In this document: positions 1 to 12,966 of the stretch, piece after piece | Numbering within the stretch: the stretch's first letter is position 1 | Layout: every line of letters begins with the position of its first letter | Assembly: GCF_000264905.1 (NCBI RefSeq) | Contig: NW_006763143.1 | Span: 667,224-731,223 of the forward strand | Length of the DNA: 64,000 bases | Reading direction: 5' to 3' | From: Stereum hirsutum FP-91666 SS1 | Taxonomy: Eukaryota > Basidiomycota > Agaricomycetes > Russulales > Stereaceae | Made by a program: the position numbers and the translations under genes | Notes under the pieces: generated by a model | Seen by the model: the letters and a program-made list of their open reading frames with translations, nothing else | What the model was told of the DNA's origin: nothing | Database searches by the model: none

Positions 1-2006
1 GCTTCTCCAGAAGCTTCCGACACATCAACTCCGCTTCTGCCCTCCGTCCCTGGACGAGAATTGAAAACCCCAACCACGCATAACTCTCCAATGTCTCCTC
101 ATGCGTCTCCCCCAGCACCTCCAAACGTGCTCGAAACGCCTCCTGAAACAGATGCTCTGCCTTTCCATACCACTCCGGTCCTTGATTCAATATCGAAAGG
201 CCAAGGCCGTGTTTCGTACGCAGCGTCGCGGGATGATCCTTCCCGAGGACTCTGAGCTGCGTAGAGAGAAGGTCCGCAAACATGTTTTCTGCGTCGACAT
301 ATCGGCCCTGAAGATAGACCGAGCGCGCGAGGATGAAGTCGCTCTCCAATGTTTGCGGATGGTCTGGACCGCGCGTGATCGTCCTTCTGACGGTCGACAC
401 TTGGCGGAGGGTGTGTTCGGCTTCAAGGTAGCGGCCTTGCGAGAGATATTGCATCCCTCGATTGAGTGTGGGTGGGATCCACCATGGCGATCCGGGGAGG
501 CGACCTTTGGCTATGTCGATGACGGTGTTGAGCCATCCTGGAATCGCGGTTCGGCTACTCAGTCCTTCGACGGTGGCAGGCATGTTGATCTCGCCGAAGG
601 ATGAGCCGCAGTGAATGGGAGGAATACGGGATAGTGTTGATATTGTTGCGGAACGCGTAGATTTGTTACTGTCATCGGAGGGTTTGAAACAGCCTGCGTA
701 GAGCGACGTCGTTAGCGGTGAACATGTATCACGAAAAGCCAGAATTTCTCCCACCATTGTTGAGTTCTCTTGTCGAAATCACGCATCGACGGCTAGAAAG
801 CACATCGACCGTGTCCTTCATCATTTTACTCGCCTGTGATGTCTTCAGGTATGTGTCTATGTGCATTTCGAGGTTAGACGCGTCCACTGTCCGGTCCCAG
901 TCGTTGTATTTGTCCGCCTTCAGATCCACAGCACGCGTGACATCGAAGTGAAAGTAAACGCCAGGGGTATCCGTGAAATATTGACCATCTGCATCTGCTT
1001 ATGTCTCCGTCAGTCAGTGATGTAGGGCTCCCGGACTATAACTGACCTGTACCAAGGCTGACGATACACGCAACATATTCTTTGGGAAAGACTCGATATG
1101 CCTCTTCGATCAACGACTGAATAAGGTCGACCCGTTTTATTCCTGGGCCATTGTCAACACAAGTAACTTCAGAGTCGAAAGAGTCCCTTCGGTGAAGTTT
1201 GGACTGAAAGATGGGGTAGGTAGTGGCTATGGTCGCGCGAGCGGCTTCCAAGATGGTATTACTGTCGTTGTCAGAACCATGCCCGTGGCTAGCGCTATGT
1301 GTGTACGTTGTAAAGACGCTCCGGGTGTGCTTGATGGAAGGGGGCTTGTAACCATCTGACTCGTCCATCGGCTGTGCGGATACGAAGCTAGATCATGTTA
1401 CAACTTAGCGCATAGTCGAAATGGGAGCTCAAGGACCAAGTTGGTGACACCCTGATACATACACTTTACACTGTGATGAGCCTTCTTCCTCGACCATTTT
1501 ACTTTCGCTATCCCCCGTCGTCGACCGAATGATCTGTCGGAGAGTATTCTCCAGATTGAACTTCTCGGTCATGGATGTTGATGACGTCTTGGAAACTAGA
1601 TTGATGAAGAGTGCAGTGTACGCTGTGATCGCTTCATCAGCGCTCATCCGAAGACGCCCGAGTAGGAGAGCGATTATGCTAAATAAAATTATGTGCCACA
1701 TCACACGTTGAGCGATGACCTTGTACGAGGAAGCGCTTGCGAGGAACTCACCCGCCAGTGCCATGCCCTGCTATCATATCGAAGTACTCGCATGGACGGG
1801 GGAGTAATTCGAGCTTGCGTCGAACTTTCAACTGGCTCATCATCTCTTGTAGAATGGAAAGTTGGGAGAGACCGTGATCGCCGCCAACTGCGTCTAGTTC
1901 AAAAACACGAGGTAAGAACTGTAGACCTGGGATGGAAGATCAGAGATATTAAATACTTACCGAGGGAAAGCAGTCGAAGGCTGCAAGGTGATGCCGAGGA
2001 GGACAT
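1..2006 (-). CDS. Patatin-like / TPR protein, C-terminus outside the window
   Basis: Patatins are phospholipase A/acyl hydrolases; in mushrooms they are often the N-terminal effector of TPR- or NLR-type proteins. Read on the minus strand from the ATG at 2006, the exons give LRLLSLD at the N-terminus, then EYFDMIAGHGTGG joined across an intron (about 1753-1676) to IIALLLGRLRMS, then VTCVDNGPG, VACIVSLGTG and a patatin C-terminal linker (KYNDWDRTVDASNLEMHIDT, about 890-830). From about 500 to 1 follow TPR units of the kinesin-light-chain type (HPQTLESDFILARSVYLQGR, GETHEETLESYAWLGFSILV). No NB-ARC P-loop was found between the two parts. The usual GTSTGG nucleophile reads GHGTGG, so the catalytic serine is replaced by glycine, and the oxyanion-hole DGGG is also altered. 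A catalytically dead patatin is inferred. Intron borders are approximate. Confidence 0.75.
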
Positions 2007-2644
2007 GTCAACGGAACACGCTGAGAGTTTGTTCAAGTTGAAGACGGAGGAGCGTGGTGGGGATGGTGGTGGTAGAGGTCTGAGCCTTGATTTGAAGTCA
2101 AGGCTACCATGCGAATCGGTACTAATCATAAATCATTCGAGAAGGGGCTGTTACTATTTCGGAAATAGACGGCCTGAATGCGGTCGAGCACTTTGATCTC
2201 AGCGGCGAACTTCGCCGTGCAGGCAAAGGAGAATGTTCGTGATGGATAAGTTTGGTCGATATTGGGACACCATTGTAACGCTTGGCTGCCAGAGTGGCAT
2301 ATACAGGAACAACACGAAACAAATCTTCAGGTATTGAGATGTTATAGAAGTAGGCGTCAAGCTCATGGAACAACACGAAAACGTTTGTTACTTGGTGCTG
2401 TGCCTACAGCCTTGTAGCTTGAAACAGACGGCGGTGCTACCAACAAGTATGATCCGCATAGGGTTCGGAGATTTCCACAAACCCACGGTATTTTTCCCGG
2501 CTCGAAAACGCGACCATAGCGCCATGACTACGGTCGTGGAAGTTTGAGCCCTTGGCAGCGACACACTGCTTGCTCCAGATCATCCGTGTTCTGTTGGCCT
2601 TTGGCAGGCATGCAAAGTAGTGAGAGATTACTCGTCGATGTAGG
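2007..2644. other. Intergenic, no gene recognised
   Basis: Open frames on the minus strand (2122-2376, and the 3' part of the frame that also covers IMP1) show no domain I recognise and no clear splice pattern. They could be UTR of the flanking minus-strand genes or an unrecognised exon. Confidence 0.4.
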
Positions 2645-3460
2645 TCATAGTGTTCGGGAAGATAGTGGCCTTGCTGAACGGATAAATCTGCGCATAGATA
2701 ATTTTGTGTCTGAGCATGTGCCACACCACACGGCGCAGGACTAGTTATATCGAGCGAATGGAGGACAAAGAAGGGAAATGACTCAACACTCACTCTGGCA
2801 AACATATGTCCTCTCACTAAGCCCATAGGTACCGGCCCATAATCTCTCGAATCCGTGCTCCAAGTCGCATTATCCCCCGCCACCCAGATATGTCCCTTCG
2901 GCACTACCGCATGTTCCGTAGAGGGCGCCTTCAAGCCTGTGGGATCAACGCATACGATATCTCCGGGTAGACCAATGATACGTTTACAGACTACACGTGA
3001 GGGGCTGAGCGGGGAGTGAAAGGTTATCATGGAACCGCGGTGGAGGGAGGCTGCGCCATGACGGTAGAATGAGAGGCGGTTCTCGAGGATGGCTTCGCCG
3101 TGAGTCGACATTGTGGGAAGCATGGAGGGGCCATAAACCTGCGTTAGTGATTGCATCCCGAGATTAGACAGAGAGCAGTGGAGAAAGATGTGAGTATGGT
3201 TGAGTGTAGAAGGCAGGTGACTGAAAATCTGGTACTGACTTGCTGGATTGAACCAACATACTCGACAAAGAGATGATATGCGCAGAAGAAATTCACCCCC
3301 TATGCAGAGCATATGTAGAACATGAAGAGACGTTTAGGGTATCATTGACAAAGAAAGAGCTGCGAACGTAGAGAAAGCTCATCCCAACATCTACAGGTGT
3401 GGCACGATTGGGCCAGGACCTGACATTCCTGAAAAGGCCATTGGTGAACAATCTGTTCAT
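2645..3460 (-). CDS. IMP1: Mitochondrial inner membrane protease subunit 1 (S26 signal peptidase)
   Basis: Imp1 is a catalytic subunit of the inner-membrane peptidase that removes sorting signals from proteins delivered to the intermembrane space. The core exon shows QVYGPSMLPTMS with the catalytic serine, VCKRIIGLPGD with the catalytic lysine, and the S26 signature IWVAGDNATWSTDSRDYGPV. The preceding exon (about 3302-3245) lies in another frame and reads FCAYHLFVEYVGSIQ, typical of the Imp1 membrane segment, joined by a GTCAGT donor. The first exon starts at the ATG at 3460 and encodes a basic leader. The 3' end is uncertain: after the donor at about 2794 (AGA then GTGAGT) the last exon may stop at 2645 or 2628 depending on phase. 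The conserved core is complete, so the gene looks functional. Confidence 0.85.
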
Positions 3461-4087
3461 GAACCTATTCTGCTGACGCTACGCCGAGGAATGTCGATTC
3501 GGAGAGAGTCAGCTAACAGTACGTTGCAATTGGAGTGGATATGGATGTGGGTGAGATACAAGGCGCTCTGGTCGAGCACGTGTAGCTTATGATCCTGCAT
3601 GATCCACTCCAAACCCACTCTCTTCCGAACCACTTCCACACCGTTCTTTGCCGCATCGTACAAGCACCGGCTGGCCATCCCATCCCTCTGAGTTTGCTAG
3701 GTGTTCGTGTACTCGATCTTGGTATGCTGCTGGTGCGGCACGAATTCACGGGGTAGTGTGGACCTTCATCTGTTCTCCCAAGGCGTTGTGCGAAGGAAGT
3801 ACCTCGATTGGGCAAATTTATGTCTCACACCCACTTCGAATCCTCAGATCCTCAGAGATAAAGCACTCCGAGATGCAGACCCATTTGCTTTTGCTTGAGA
3901 ATCACTAGACAGACGTCGAAGTGAATGTGGTCATCTCCGCGTCATGCGTGACCGCACCTACTCAATCGAATACTTATAGCTCGCTCTTGTCGACTATCCG
4001 AATCGCAAGCATCCTCTGCCCTGTCCTCCCACTCTCAAGAGTCTCAACTGCCACCAAACTGGATCTTACGCCCGCGCTTTCTTTCCT
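3461..4087. other. Intergenic, no gene recognised
   Basis: Short overlapping frames on both strands (minus 3457-3815, plus 3648-3908) show no recognisable motif. The region should hold the IMP1 promoter and the promoter of the dehydrogenase that starts at 4088. Confidence 0.4.
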
Positions 4088-5211
4088 ATGCCTACCATTC
4101 AAGATTCCAAGTGTGTTCTCGTTGTCGGAGCCACGGCGGGCATCGGTCGCGCACTCGCGCTCGCCATCCATGATCTGCCCTCCAAGCCGACGGTTATCGT
4201 GTCTGGTAGAAGACAAGAGCGTTTGGATGAACTTGCCAAGAAGAGTGACAGAATTCATGGCGCGAAGATTGATATCGATGCGGATAGGGAGACGTTGGTT
4301 AAGACGGTAGACGGTGTGCTGCAGAAGTATCCTGAGGTGTGTTCTTTCTGTCAGTTGTTCTAGTATGATTCCGCAATGCTGACCTTACTCTTGCCTCGCA
4401 TTGATTCTAGATTGACGGCGTTATCTTCTCCGCTGGCATCCAGAGAGAATTCAAGTTCAAGGAACCGGAGCAAATGAACCTGGACAGTGCGTTAGCTTTC
4501 TGCATCTCGCCATGTGTACTTGGTGTTCATCTGGTATACAGGTCTCTACAGCGAGTTCAATACCAATTATCTCTCTATTGTGACTATGATTTCGAAGTCC
4601 TTCTTACCGCATTTCTATAAGGTCGGTGTACGCCTATTTCCATGCGATTTATCTATATATTGACGAGAGCGATAATGTATCCCCTCGGCTACCTATTAGA
4701 AGCAAGGCCACCCTTGCTTTGTCTCTCCTGTCACGTCCGGACTCGCGATCGTCCCCGGTCCTTGGGTCCCGAACTATTGTGCAACGAAGGCCGCGCTCCA
4801 TAGTCTGAGTCTCTCGCTCATCAAGCAATTGGAGGGCACAAATGTCCAAATCATGGAGATTATCCCTCCGTAAGAACATCGCCCACTGTCGATGGCTCAC
4901 CCTTGTCGTTACTGACTATTCTCGTGTTCTCGTTGTCTATTCAGTCTCGTTGAGTCCGAACTTCACGACTGTGCGTTTTTCCTAGAATGTCATGTCCCCT
5001 TCATTCCAATGCCTTATTCTCATTATCCATAGACGAAGGCACTACGGAGCGTCTCTCTAAAATTTGGATGCCACTCGACGAGTTCACGAACACTGTCATG
5101 GACGGTCTCAAACGCGGTGACCCTCAGATCGCGGCGGGGATGTCGAAGAAGCAGTATGAGAAGTACGAGCAGGATAAACTGTCGGCCATGATCAGCATGC
5201 CCGGGAAGTGA
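4088..5211 (+). CDS. Short-chain dehydrogenase/reductase (DltE-like)
   Basis: This is an NAD(P)-dependent oxidoreductase with a Rossmann fold. Exon 1 has the cofactor motif VVGATAGIGRAL (TGxxxGIG class) followed by VSGRRQERLDEL. After an intron at about 4337-4411 comes IDGVIFSAGIQ, the position of the NxAG motif. The catalytic YxxxK lies in PNYCATKAALHSLSLSLI, with an upstream serine in VTSGLAIVPG. The gene has about five introns of 50-80 nt, and the last exon ends in KLSAMISMPGK. Its length of about 250 residues fits the classical SDR size. The substrate cannot be read from the sequence; the closest named relatives are DltE-type SDRs. The start is the first ATG of the exon carrying the glycine motif. 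Confidence 0.85.
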
Positions 5212-5630
5212 TATCGTCGTTCACGTACAATCGGTGCTCCTCTTCACTTTAAGGAGCAGGGGGTCCCGTCACTAAGTTTAGGGTGTGTAGGACGAATTAT
5301 TTCTGGGATCACACAAATACAACACTGCGTGTTTTCATCTAAGCGGGTCGTGCACTCTTGATGTACGACCTCTTGGGGTATGTAGTCGAAACCCAAACTC
5401 ATGCCGCACAGGCCAGCGAACAGAGGCGCCACACATTGGAAGTGCCACACCGACAATCACTGATAAGATTAGATCCATTTCTCGAGTCTCGTCCAATTCT
5501 CGTCCGTCTTCTGGACCACCGAGTCACTTCGACCTGCTCAAATACTTCAGAGCTTGGCGTCCTCCTCTCTATTAGATCTACCCTCACACCCATCTACACC
5601 CATAACCACAAAACTTGATTTTCATACGAG
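5212..5630. other. Intergenic, LYS1 promoter region
   Basis: No coding pattern was seen. It holds the 3' end of the dehydrogenase transcript and the upstream region of the saccharopine dehydrogenase gene, including C/T-rich sequence just before the ATG. Confidence 0.4.
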
Positions 5631-6989
<1,359 letters not shown>

Positions 6990-7620
6990 GGGAGTCGTTG
7001 CCACCAAACTGCTTAAAAGTGCCTGCGAGGAACGAAGAAGGAAGTACAAAATAACTTATTGAAGTTATAGCGGTTTGTTTGTTTGTTTGATTAGATGTGC
7101 TAGAAGGTGTTCAAAACAAAAGTTGCTACTCATCGCTACCTACAATCCTCGGATAAGGCAAATCCAGAAGTGGCGCCACCACACGCCACACGGATTCAGA
7201 ACCTACCCTTTCCCGGTCAGCAGTGGGCACAGCACCGATCTCAATTACATTGAGTCGGAGAGCTGAATTACTCACTCCCCGAGACATTGTCAAATAAACC
7301 AGCCCCTATCCTTTTCCATTCAATCTTACCGTCATCGAGAGGAAGGAAATCCAAGCACTGTTTGTCATCGGGCCCAGCAGTCCATGCAAGGCTCAGATTG
7401 TTTAACAAGCGGTCGAGTATACTCTACGATTGGTATAAGTATTAGTGACGGAATTCCCGCCGTTTCTCCGAGACTTGCGCATCGTCTCAGATGGTGGACT
7501 GGTGGGCGTTTAAGAGCAGGTTCTTGTTGTGGTGGTTTGTCTCACGAAAACCCACATCTTCTCTGCTCCATATACCTTCTACGCATAGGCCTTACCAGAG
7601 CACCACACCCTCTATACACC
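6990..7620. other. Intergenic, no gene recognised
   Basis: A short GTTT repeat occurs at about 7074-7088, downstream of LYS1, as expected for a 3' UTR. Frames at 7075-7266 and 7384-7815 do not show coding character. Confidence 0.4.
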
Positions 7621-8030
7621 ATGTTCAACAAAAGCTCTACTACTGCGTCCGAGACCGAGAAGGTGTCGTCGAAGTGCAACGCCAGCGCCCGTGGCATCTC
7701 AGGTACGTGCTCCCTCTTTCCTTTTGCTCTTGAATGCTGTTGCTTACAGGTGAGACTATGCATACAGAGAAGTCCCGTCCCGTCAGCGGCCACACCCAAG
7801 CCTTCAAGACCGTAGCTACTCGTCTCCGCCCAGACCTTGTGGCAATCATCAACTTCTTCAAATTCCAGGGAGGAGAACAGGAAGAAGATCAGCATGGAGT
7901 GCAGGAGATGTATCCTGGAGAAGCAGCTTGGGATGCTTTTGCGAAGGAACATCTTGGACCACGGGTGATCGGTGAATACGTGAAGGATGGAGATAGGTTT
8001 CGGATGGTCCAGCGTGTTTGGGGGTCATAA
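7621..8030 (+). CDS. Small hypothetical protein
   Basis: Two exons give a protein of about 115 residues. It starts with a Ser/Thr-rich segment (MFNKSSTTASETEKVSSK), is spliced at a GTACGT donor near 7703 to an acceptor ending GCATACAG near 7768, and continues in phase into EKSRPVSGHTQAFKTVATRL, then FFKFQGGEQEEDQHGVQEMY and a C-terminal RFRMVQRVWGS. The second exon has the composition of a real coding exon: mixed charge and no stops over 260 nt. There is no signal peptide or membrane segment. I do not recognise the family. The start follows a CACC context (ACACCATG), which favours this ATG. Confidence 0.6.
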
Positions 8031-9817
8031 GGCTTTGTATGGTTGGCGGTGCATTAAATTGTGGTTTCTTCGTGTCAGACCGTTTCGTGTGTTTAGTTTC
8101 GAACGGAATATTTTATTTTTCCTTTACGTGTTCATACCTCGTACGTGCAATCAGTTTTTGTTTCCTTCGCCTCTGGTTCTCTGCTTTCTATGTATAATTG
8201 CTTGTCATCAAATCCCAATATTCGGGTGGAAGAGTAGACTTCGCTGAAGGGCCCAGTTGTAGGACGTGGCTATTTGCCTGCGGTCAGAGGGAGCGCGAAG
8301 TTCTTTGGCGACGGAAAGGCCGATCTCGCTGTATTTGGAGAAAACGATGAGAGTGAATAGTGTGATACGTAGACCCCGAGCCAAAGTAAGTGAAAACGGT
8401 CTGCGACAGTGAACAATCATCGGAGGGATTCAAGTGGTCTACGTCTTCCTAAGTAACTCGAATGAGGTGGGTAATGGAACTAAGAACGAACCTTTCCAGC
8501 ACCATTGTCCGGGTGCGAACTCTGGCATTTTGATTGTGTCTCTTGTGGCATCGATGGAAAGAGCCGTTTTGGACAGCGTTGTACGGCGAGGTGTTGCTGC
8601 GTCTGTGTGGAGTGTTATCATGTTAACAGTAACTCGATTGACAAGACAAGGACTCGTAGCTCAAGCATACAACCTCGACCAAAAGGACTGCTAGAATCAT
8701 AAGGTGGTCGCGACCACGATTAGTGGACGACGCGAGTGCACTCGTGATGCGTTCGAGTACCTCTCAGGGCTCTTTGAAGAGCATGTAGCTCAAATGAAAG
8801 CCGTAAGAGAGCATTGATCAACGGTACAACTCTTACTGAGGCTTTCATCGACAGCCTGACCCTCGTAGGGTGACGGTGGTGTGAAGAAAATATCGCTCAA
8901 TTTGGTATGGTCTCCACCCGAGGACTATGGATTTCGTACAGGTTTATAGATGATCGGCTGTCAAAGGTTTCGACTCCGAGTCGGCAACGCGAAGTGAAGA
9001 TCGCAGCCCTTTGGCCGCAGAACGGCATCAGGTAGCAGATCGCGTCAAATAGAGCGAAATGTACAGATGTTTTCCGCCATGGGAAGTCATCTAGTTCTAC
9101 ATTCCTGTACCATCGAGGAAAGGAAACCGCCCGCCAGATGACAAGAAGGGCAGAAAAAACATAAGTTATCAGGTACGCCTGTTCCACCGGGAAGTGATGA
9201 GAACATGTCTCCAAGACATATGCTGCGCAGTGCGGAAATATTTGGGTGTGGCGAGAACATTGCGGTTGATGTCGTCTCCAAGCTTCAAGATGTTCAAGCC
9301 AGCTATACAGTAGAGCAATTCTTCACAGAACGCAAGTAGACTGGATCAGAGCATATAGCAAGAGTCGTGGTTCGAGACAAGATTGAAGCCGTGAGAAGAA
9401 ACGATTGAGCGGCCTGGCTTGAGCCAGACGTGGCGCGCCAAGGGGTTGAGGTAACCAGGTTGCTACGGCCGGCCGTAGTACGGTCTTCAACGACGCTTAG
9501 CGCAGCGAACACACTATTACTACGCCCCGACCGCGAGGATACATAAACACAGCCGACTTGACACGCTACCACTATAAAGTGCTGTCTTCGGTCTTGTCTT
9601 GTTTCCTCTTCCTGTCTTTATTTTTCTCTCCTTTTCACATCCTTTCTTCTCTACTTTGGGCTCCCTTGTTTCGCCTGTGTCTTTTGACAATCGCTTGCCA
9701 ATTACACCGGTGCTGGTCGCCCATCCTAATCTCGACAAGTTCGCGAGCTCGTTCTACCGACTTCTCTGCTCGACCGCAGCCTCCATTTTTAAACCCGTCG
9801 TCCGTCCGTCCATCGCC
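8031..9817. other. Long intergenic region with several perfect palindromes
   Basis: No gene could be supported. Minus-strand frames at 8897-9281 have a hydrophobic stretch but no recognisable domain. Perfect palindromes occur at 8704-8717 (GTGGTCGCGACCAC), 8733-8744 (CGAGTGCACTCG), 9431-9440 (TGGCGCGCCA) and 9463-9478 (CTACGGCCGGCCGTAG). The last 250 bases are the upstream region of the gene at 9818. Confidence 0.45.
9583..9660 (+). promoter_or_regulatory. Pyrimidine-rich promoter tract of the gene at 9818
   Basis: A nearly unbroken C/T-rich coding-strand tract lies about 160-240 bases before the ATG at 9818. Such tracts mark core promoters and transcription starts of filamentous fungi in general. 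No TATA box is evident. The assignment rests on position and composition only. Confidence 0.35.
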
Positions 9818-11121
9818 ATGGATTGCCTCTCTTTCCAACTCCCACAGATCTCTATCTCCTCCGCCCCACCCACCAGCCCTCCCTCGGCCGAGCCGTTCTC
9901 TCCCTTCTCTGGTTCTCAACTTCTGTCTGTCGAGGTCCAGGATTCCTACAGGCCGTCGCTTCTCAGCCCACCACCAATGCACCCTCCGAAGATCTCTTCT
10001 CCGCTCCGCCCAGTTGATGGCAACGCTCTGAAGAAGGGCATTGATCAAGACCGTTTCCAGGCTCTGCTGACCGCAACAAAGGAGCGAAACGCCACTAGTA
10101 CGAGCAGGAAGTCTGCTGATCTTCGCAAGGAGATCGCACTGAAGACTCACAAGAGCAAGCAAAGTATGTTGATCTTCCCGTTTCATCGTATGATGCCCGT
10201 CCATCCTAACGCATTCAAGTGGAACGCCGTGCTCTCTTCCTATCCAAGGTCCAGGCACCTCCTTCGCCTACCGCTACGACTACGCCGAAGACGCCACCAG
10301 AGTCGCCTGCGATCTTCCACTACTCGCTTCCGTCCCCTGGTCTCGTCTCGCCACTCGCCTTGTACGAATCTATGAATATGGAATATGACCACGGCATCCC
10401 CGTTTCTCCTTGGATCGAGCAGGTTGACTTCCGCCTCCCTCTTGAGAAGAAGGCCCCATCGTTGGTTCCGAAACGTCCCTCTACACAACCCCGCACTCAC
10501 TCACTTCCTTCTCTGGACGAGATCACCGCCCGCCTAAGCAAAGATAGTAGCGTGCCTGCAACGCGAGAATCATCAAGGCCTCATCGCCTCCCTACCTTCT
10601 TACGTCAAGAGCCTACCCCAAAGATGCCCACCATCGTCGTTTCGAACGCTGATGCTTCTCCAGCACCAACGCAACGACCACGTCTCAACCTTCCATTTGG
10701 CGTTTCACGGCAGACGAAACCCTCCACCCCGGTAGCGCAATCCACAAGGACGACCGCCGAGCGACCTAAGCTCGCTATCCCTACGTCTACATCTAAAGCA
10801 TGCGGGCCGCCGGCTTCACCCCGCTCTCCGTTGTTGCAAGTTACGACGACCATCGTTCCTCCATCCAGCGCGGCTTCGCCGAGAAACCTCACCGAGACCA
10901 ACGTCATCGCGCTGAACTCTCGGGTCCGCACCGCTCGCGATATGATGTCCACGCTCAGGAGGAGAATGAGCTGTTCGCCTTCGGATTGTGGCGTCGTAGG
11001 GCACGGTGAGGTTTCGGTGGAGGAGAGGAAGCTAAGGAGGATCAGCGCCCCTGCTGAGTTACAGAGGCGCGAACGCATCGAGTTCGCGCATCCGGTACTC
11101 AGCATGCCTGGTGGATTCTGA
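9818..11121 (+). CDS. Ser/Pro-rich protein of unknown function
   Basis: Two exons encode about 410 residues. Exon 1 starts at ATG 9818 in a good context (CGCCATGG) with MDCLSFQLPQISIS, and includes a basic stretch (RKSADLRKEIALKTHKSKQ). It is spliced from a GTATGT donor at about 10164 to CATTCAAG at about 10217, giving MERRALFLSKV. Exon 2 is a long open frame rich in Ser, Pro and Thr (TPTQ-, TRTTAERPK-type segments), with a more ordered C-terminal part (VRTARDMMSTLRRRMS, VSVEERKLRRISAPAEL, FAHPVLSMPGGF). This is predicted to be mostly disordered. RRRMS and RRIS look like basophilic kinase sites, which is inference. No family is recognised. The upstream in-frame ATG at 9599 was rejected because its product is only the pyrimidine tract translated. 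Confidence 0.65.
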
Positions 11122-12191
11122 GGAAAACATAAGAAGATATCTGATGGCATTTCGAACGGTCAATGGTTTCGGACAGAGAAACGGTGTGCGGGTCTACATC
11201 TCACGTGCGTTTCCCTTCTGTTCTATATCTTACTCCCAATTCTCCTCAAGTCTTTATTGTCTTCTACGTCCTTGTTTTCTGCTCTGTTATGCGACACGGT
11301 CTCTTGAACCCTGGACATCCATTAATACAGGCCTTCTCTTTCCACTGATAGGATTTGCTCAACTTTCATTCACCCGCTGTCGGTTCGGCTCGCTTGATCG
11401 ACGCCTCCGCGCTGCTGTACGTTGTACGTTGTACGATTATGGGTCGTCGGTTTCGGTCCTTCCGTCTGGATTACGGGGTTCAGGTTTCGATGGGACTACG
11501 GGGTTCTGAAGAAAATGTTAAATATAGATGGATAGGTAACATAGGATTGGGAATAGGTTCTTCCGCTTAATTTGTTGTGGTTTTTGGTACGGTCTTGATC
11601 GTGTTTCGTTTAGATTCGTTACAACCACCCGCTACCACTTATTCCATCCTCCTATCTTCTTCCCATTTTCGTATCCTCTCCCCTTCCACCCCATTCCCCG
11701 TTCCTTCGTCCTTTGGTAGTAGGCTGAGCCTCTCCATTGGTCCTACCCCAGACTTTCCGAACCTTGAAAGATACCAGTCTATCTCGCGATACCATTCTTC
11801 CTTTCCCTTCGTACTTCGTTCTTCGTGCAGCCAGCCCCCGTTGATCGGTCGGCTCGGTACACAGTTACCGATCCCATTCCAACTCTACACTCATTCGTTC
11901 TTTTACCCCACGTTAACCCTGTTGTACAGCTGGAACCTTCCGACTCCCGGGCTTTAACACATTCAATATTCATCGCCGGACAGACTTCTGACTAGCACTT
12001 ATTTATTGGTCTCGTATTTACGCACAGCTTATACCTAGCTACAAAGTATCAATGAACGGTTTGTGGGCTGTGCCCTTGTTCTGTTCATGTACACCCTCAG
12101 TCAACCTGGCTCATCCTGAGACGCCGACCACGAGAGGCTCGACCTAACGTAAATGTGGAAAACAGCAAGACAATTCTGCAAATTACAAGTG
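11122..12191. other. Intergenic, pyrimidine-rich, no gene recognised
   Basis: The region is dominated by C/T-rich plus-strand sequence (about 11640-11950) whose open frames come from composition bias. It lies between two convergent genes and is probably 3' UTR. Confidence 0.45.
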
Positions 12192-12966
12192 TCAATATGC
12201 AACTCCAATATCTGCACCATCTTCAACTTCGCTAAACTTTCCCGGTCCCCAATCCAAACATGTCAGTGGCACCATCCCTTCCTCCCCGCCGTCATTCACA
12301 CATAATGCCCGGTCATCTGCGTGTATGTTTACGATCGTCACCCTCTCTCCGAGCGTGCAGCTTAATTCATCTGGCCTTGCGGGTGTGGACGTCGCGCGGA
12401 CGATGGCCATCGTGTGATCCCTCATAGGCTTGGTATGCTCGATGGTCGTGGTCGTGGTCGTGGTCACAGTGATTCTCCCGTTGACCACCGGCCTGGCGCT
12501 GAATCCGGTCATGGCACGGGTGGAAGTCTCCACAGCATCCGTGCTCTCAGCGTTCTCTACATAGCGTGGATCGACGGTCATCGTCAAGTGCTCCTCGACT
12601 GGGTGCATTCGACGCATTACCCAAGTACACCGGTTTTCTGGTGACTCAGAGCCCAAATATACATGGTCTGCTGATGAAGAGCTCTCGATAACCAGGTATG
12701 CGCGGTCTCCTTTTTTGAGATCCTTGGACCGTCAGCACAGCAACAGTGACCGACCAACCGGGTATCATGGTACCCTCAAGAGAGTAATGTCCATATCAAG
12801 GATCCTTACATAGAACTTTCAAATCAATGCCATCGCCTGAAGGCTCGGGTGATCGCAGCGTCAACCGGTACAGACTCGGACTGAAGAAGGAAGACGTTTG
12901 CAAGTACGTTGACAAGTGGCACACTGAGTAAGTATGGATGCCTGTGACTGTACAGATGATTACCAT
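12192..12966 (-). CDS. SH3-domain protein, start uncertain
   Basis: The terminal exon (12656 down to 12192) ends with an SH3-like domain: DELSCTLGERVTIVNIHADD, then GEEGMVPLTCLDWG, matching the ALYDY-distal half of SH3 (E-L-F-x-x-G-D, G-x-G-x-x-P-x-x-Y/L). The exon extends upstream to about 12722 as DLKKGDRAYLVIESSSSADH. A further coding-looking stretch (TSSFFSPSLYRLTLRSPEPS, 12910-12835) suggests an N-terminal exon beginning at the ATG at 12966, but the splicing between these parts could not be settled: one candidate intron is only 35 nt. A Thr run (VTTTTTTT) precedes the SH3. SH3 domains bind proline motifs; the partner is unknown. The gene is divergent from TIM8. Confidence 0.5.

Noticed and set aside
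1..2006. NB-ARC or NACHT domain between patatin and TPR parts
   Set aside because: Looked for a P-loop (GxxGxGKT) in all minus-strand frames between about 1030 and 600 and found none.
1693..2196. 167-codon plus-strand frame
   Set aside because: It is antisense to the patatin exons, whose motifs are clear on the minus strand.
9599..9817. Upstream in-frame start for the gene at 9818
   Set aside because: The extra residues translate the promoter-like pyrimidine tract; ATG 9818 has the better context.
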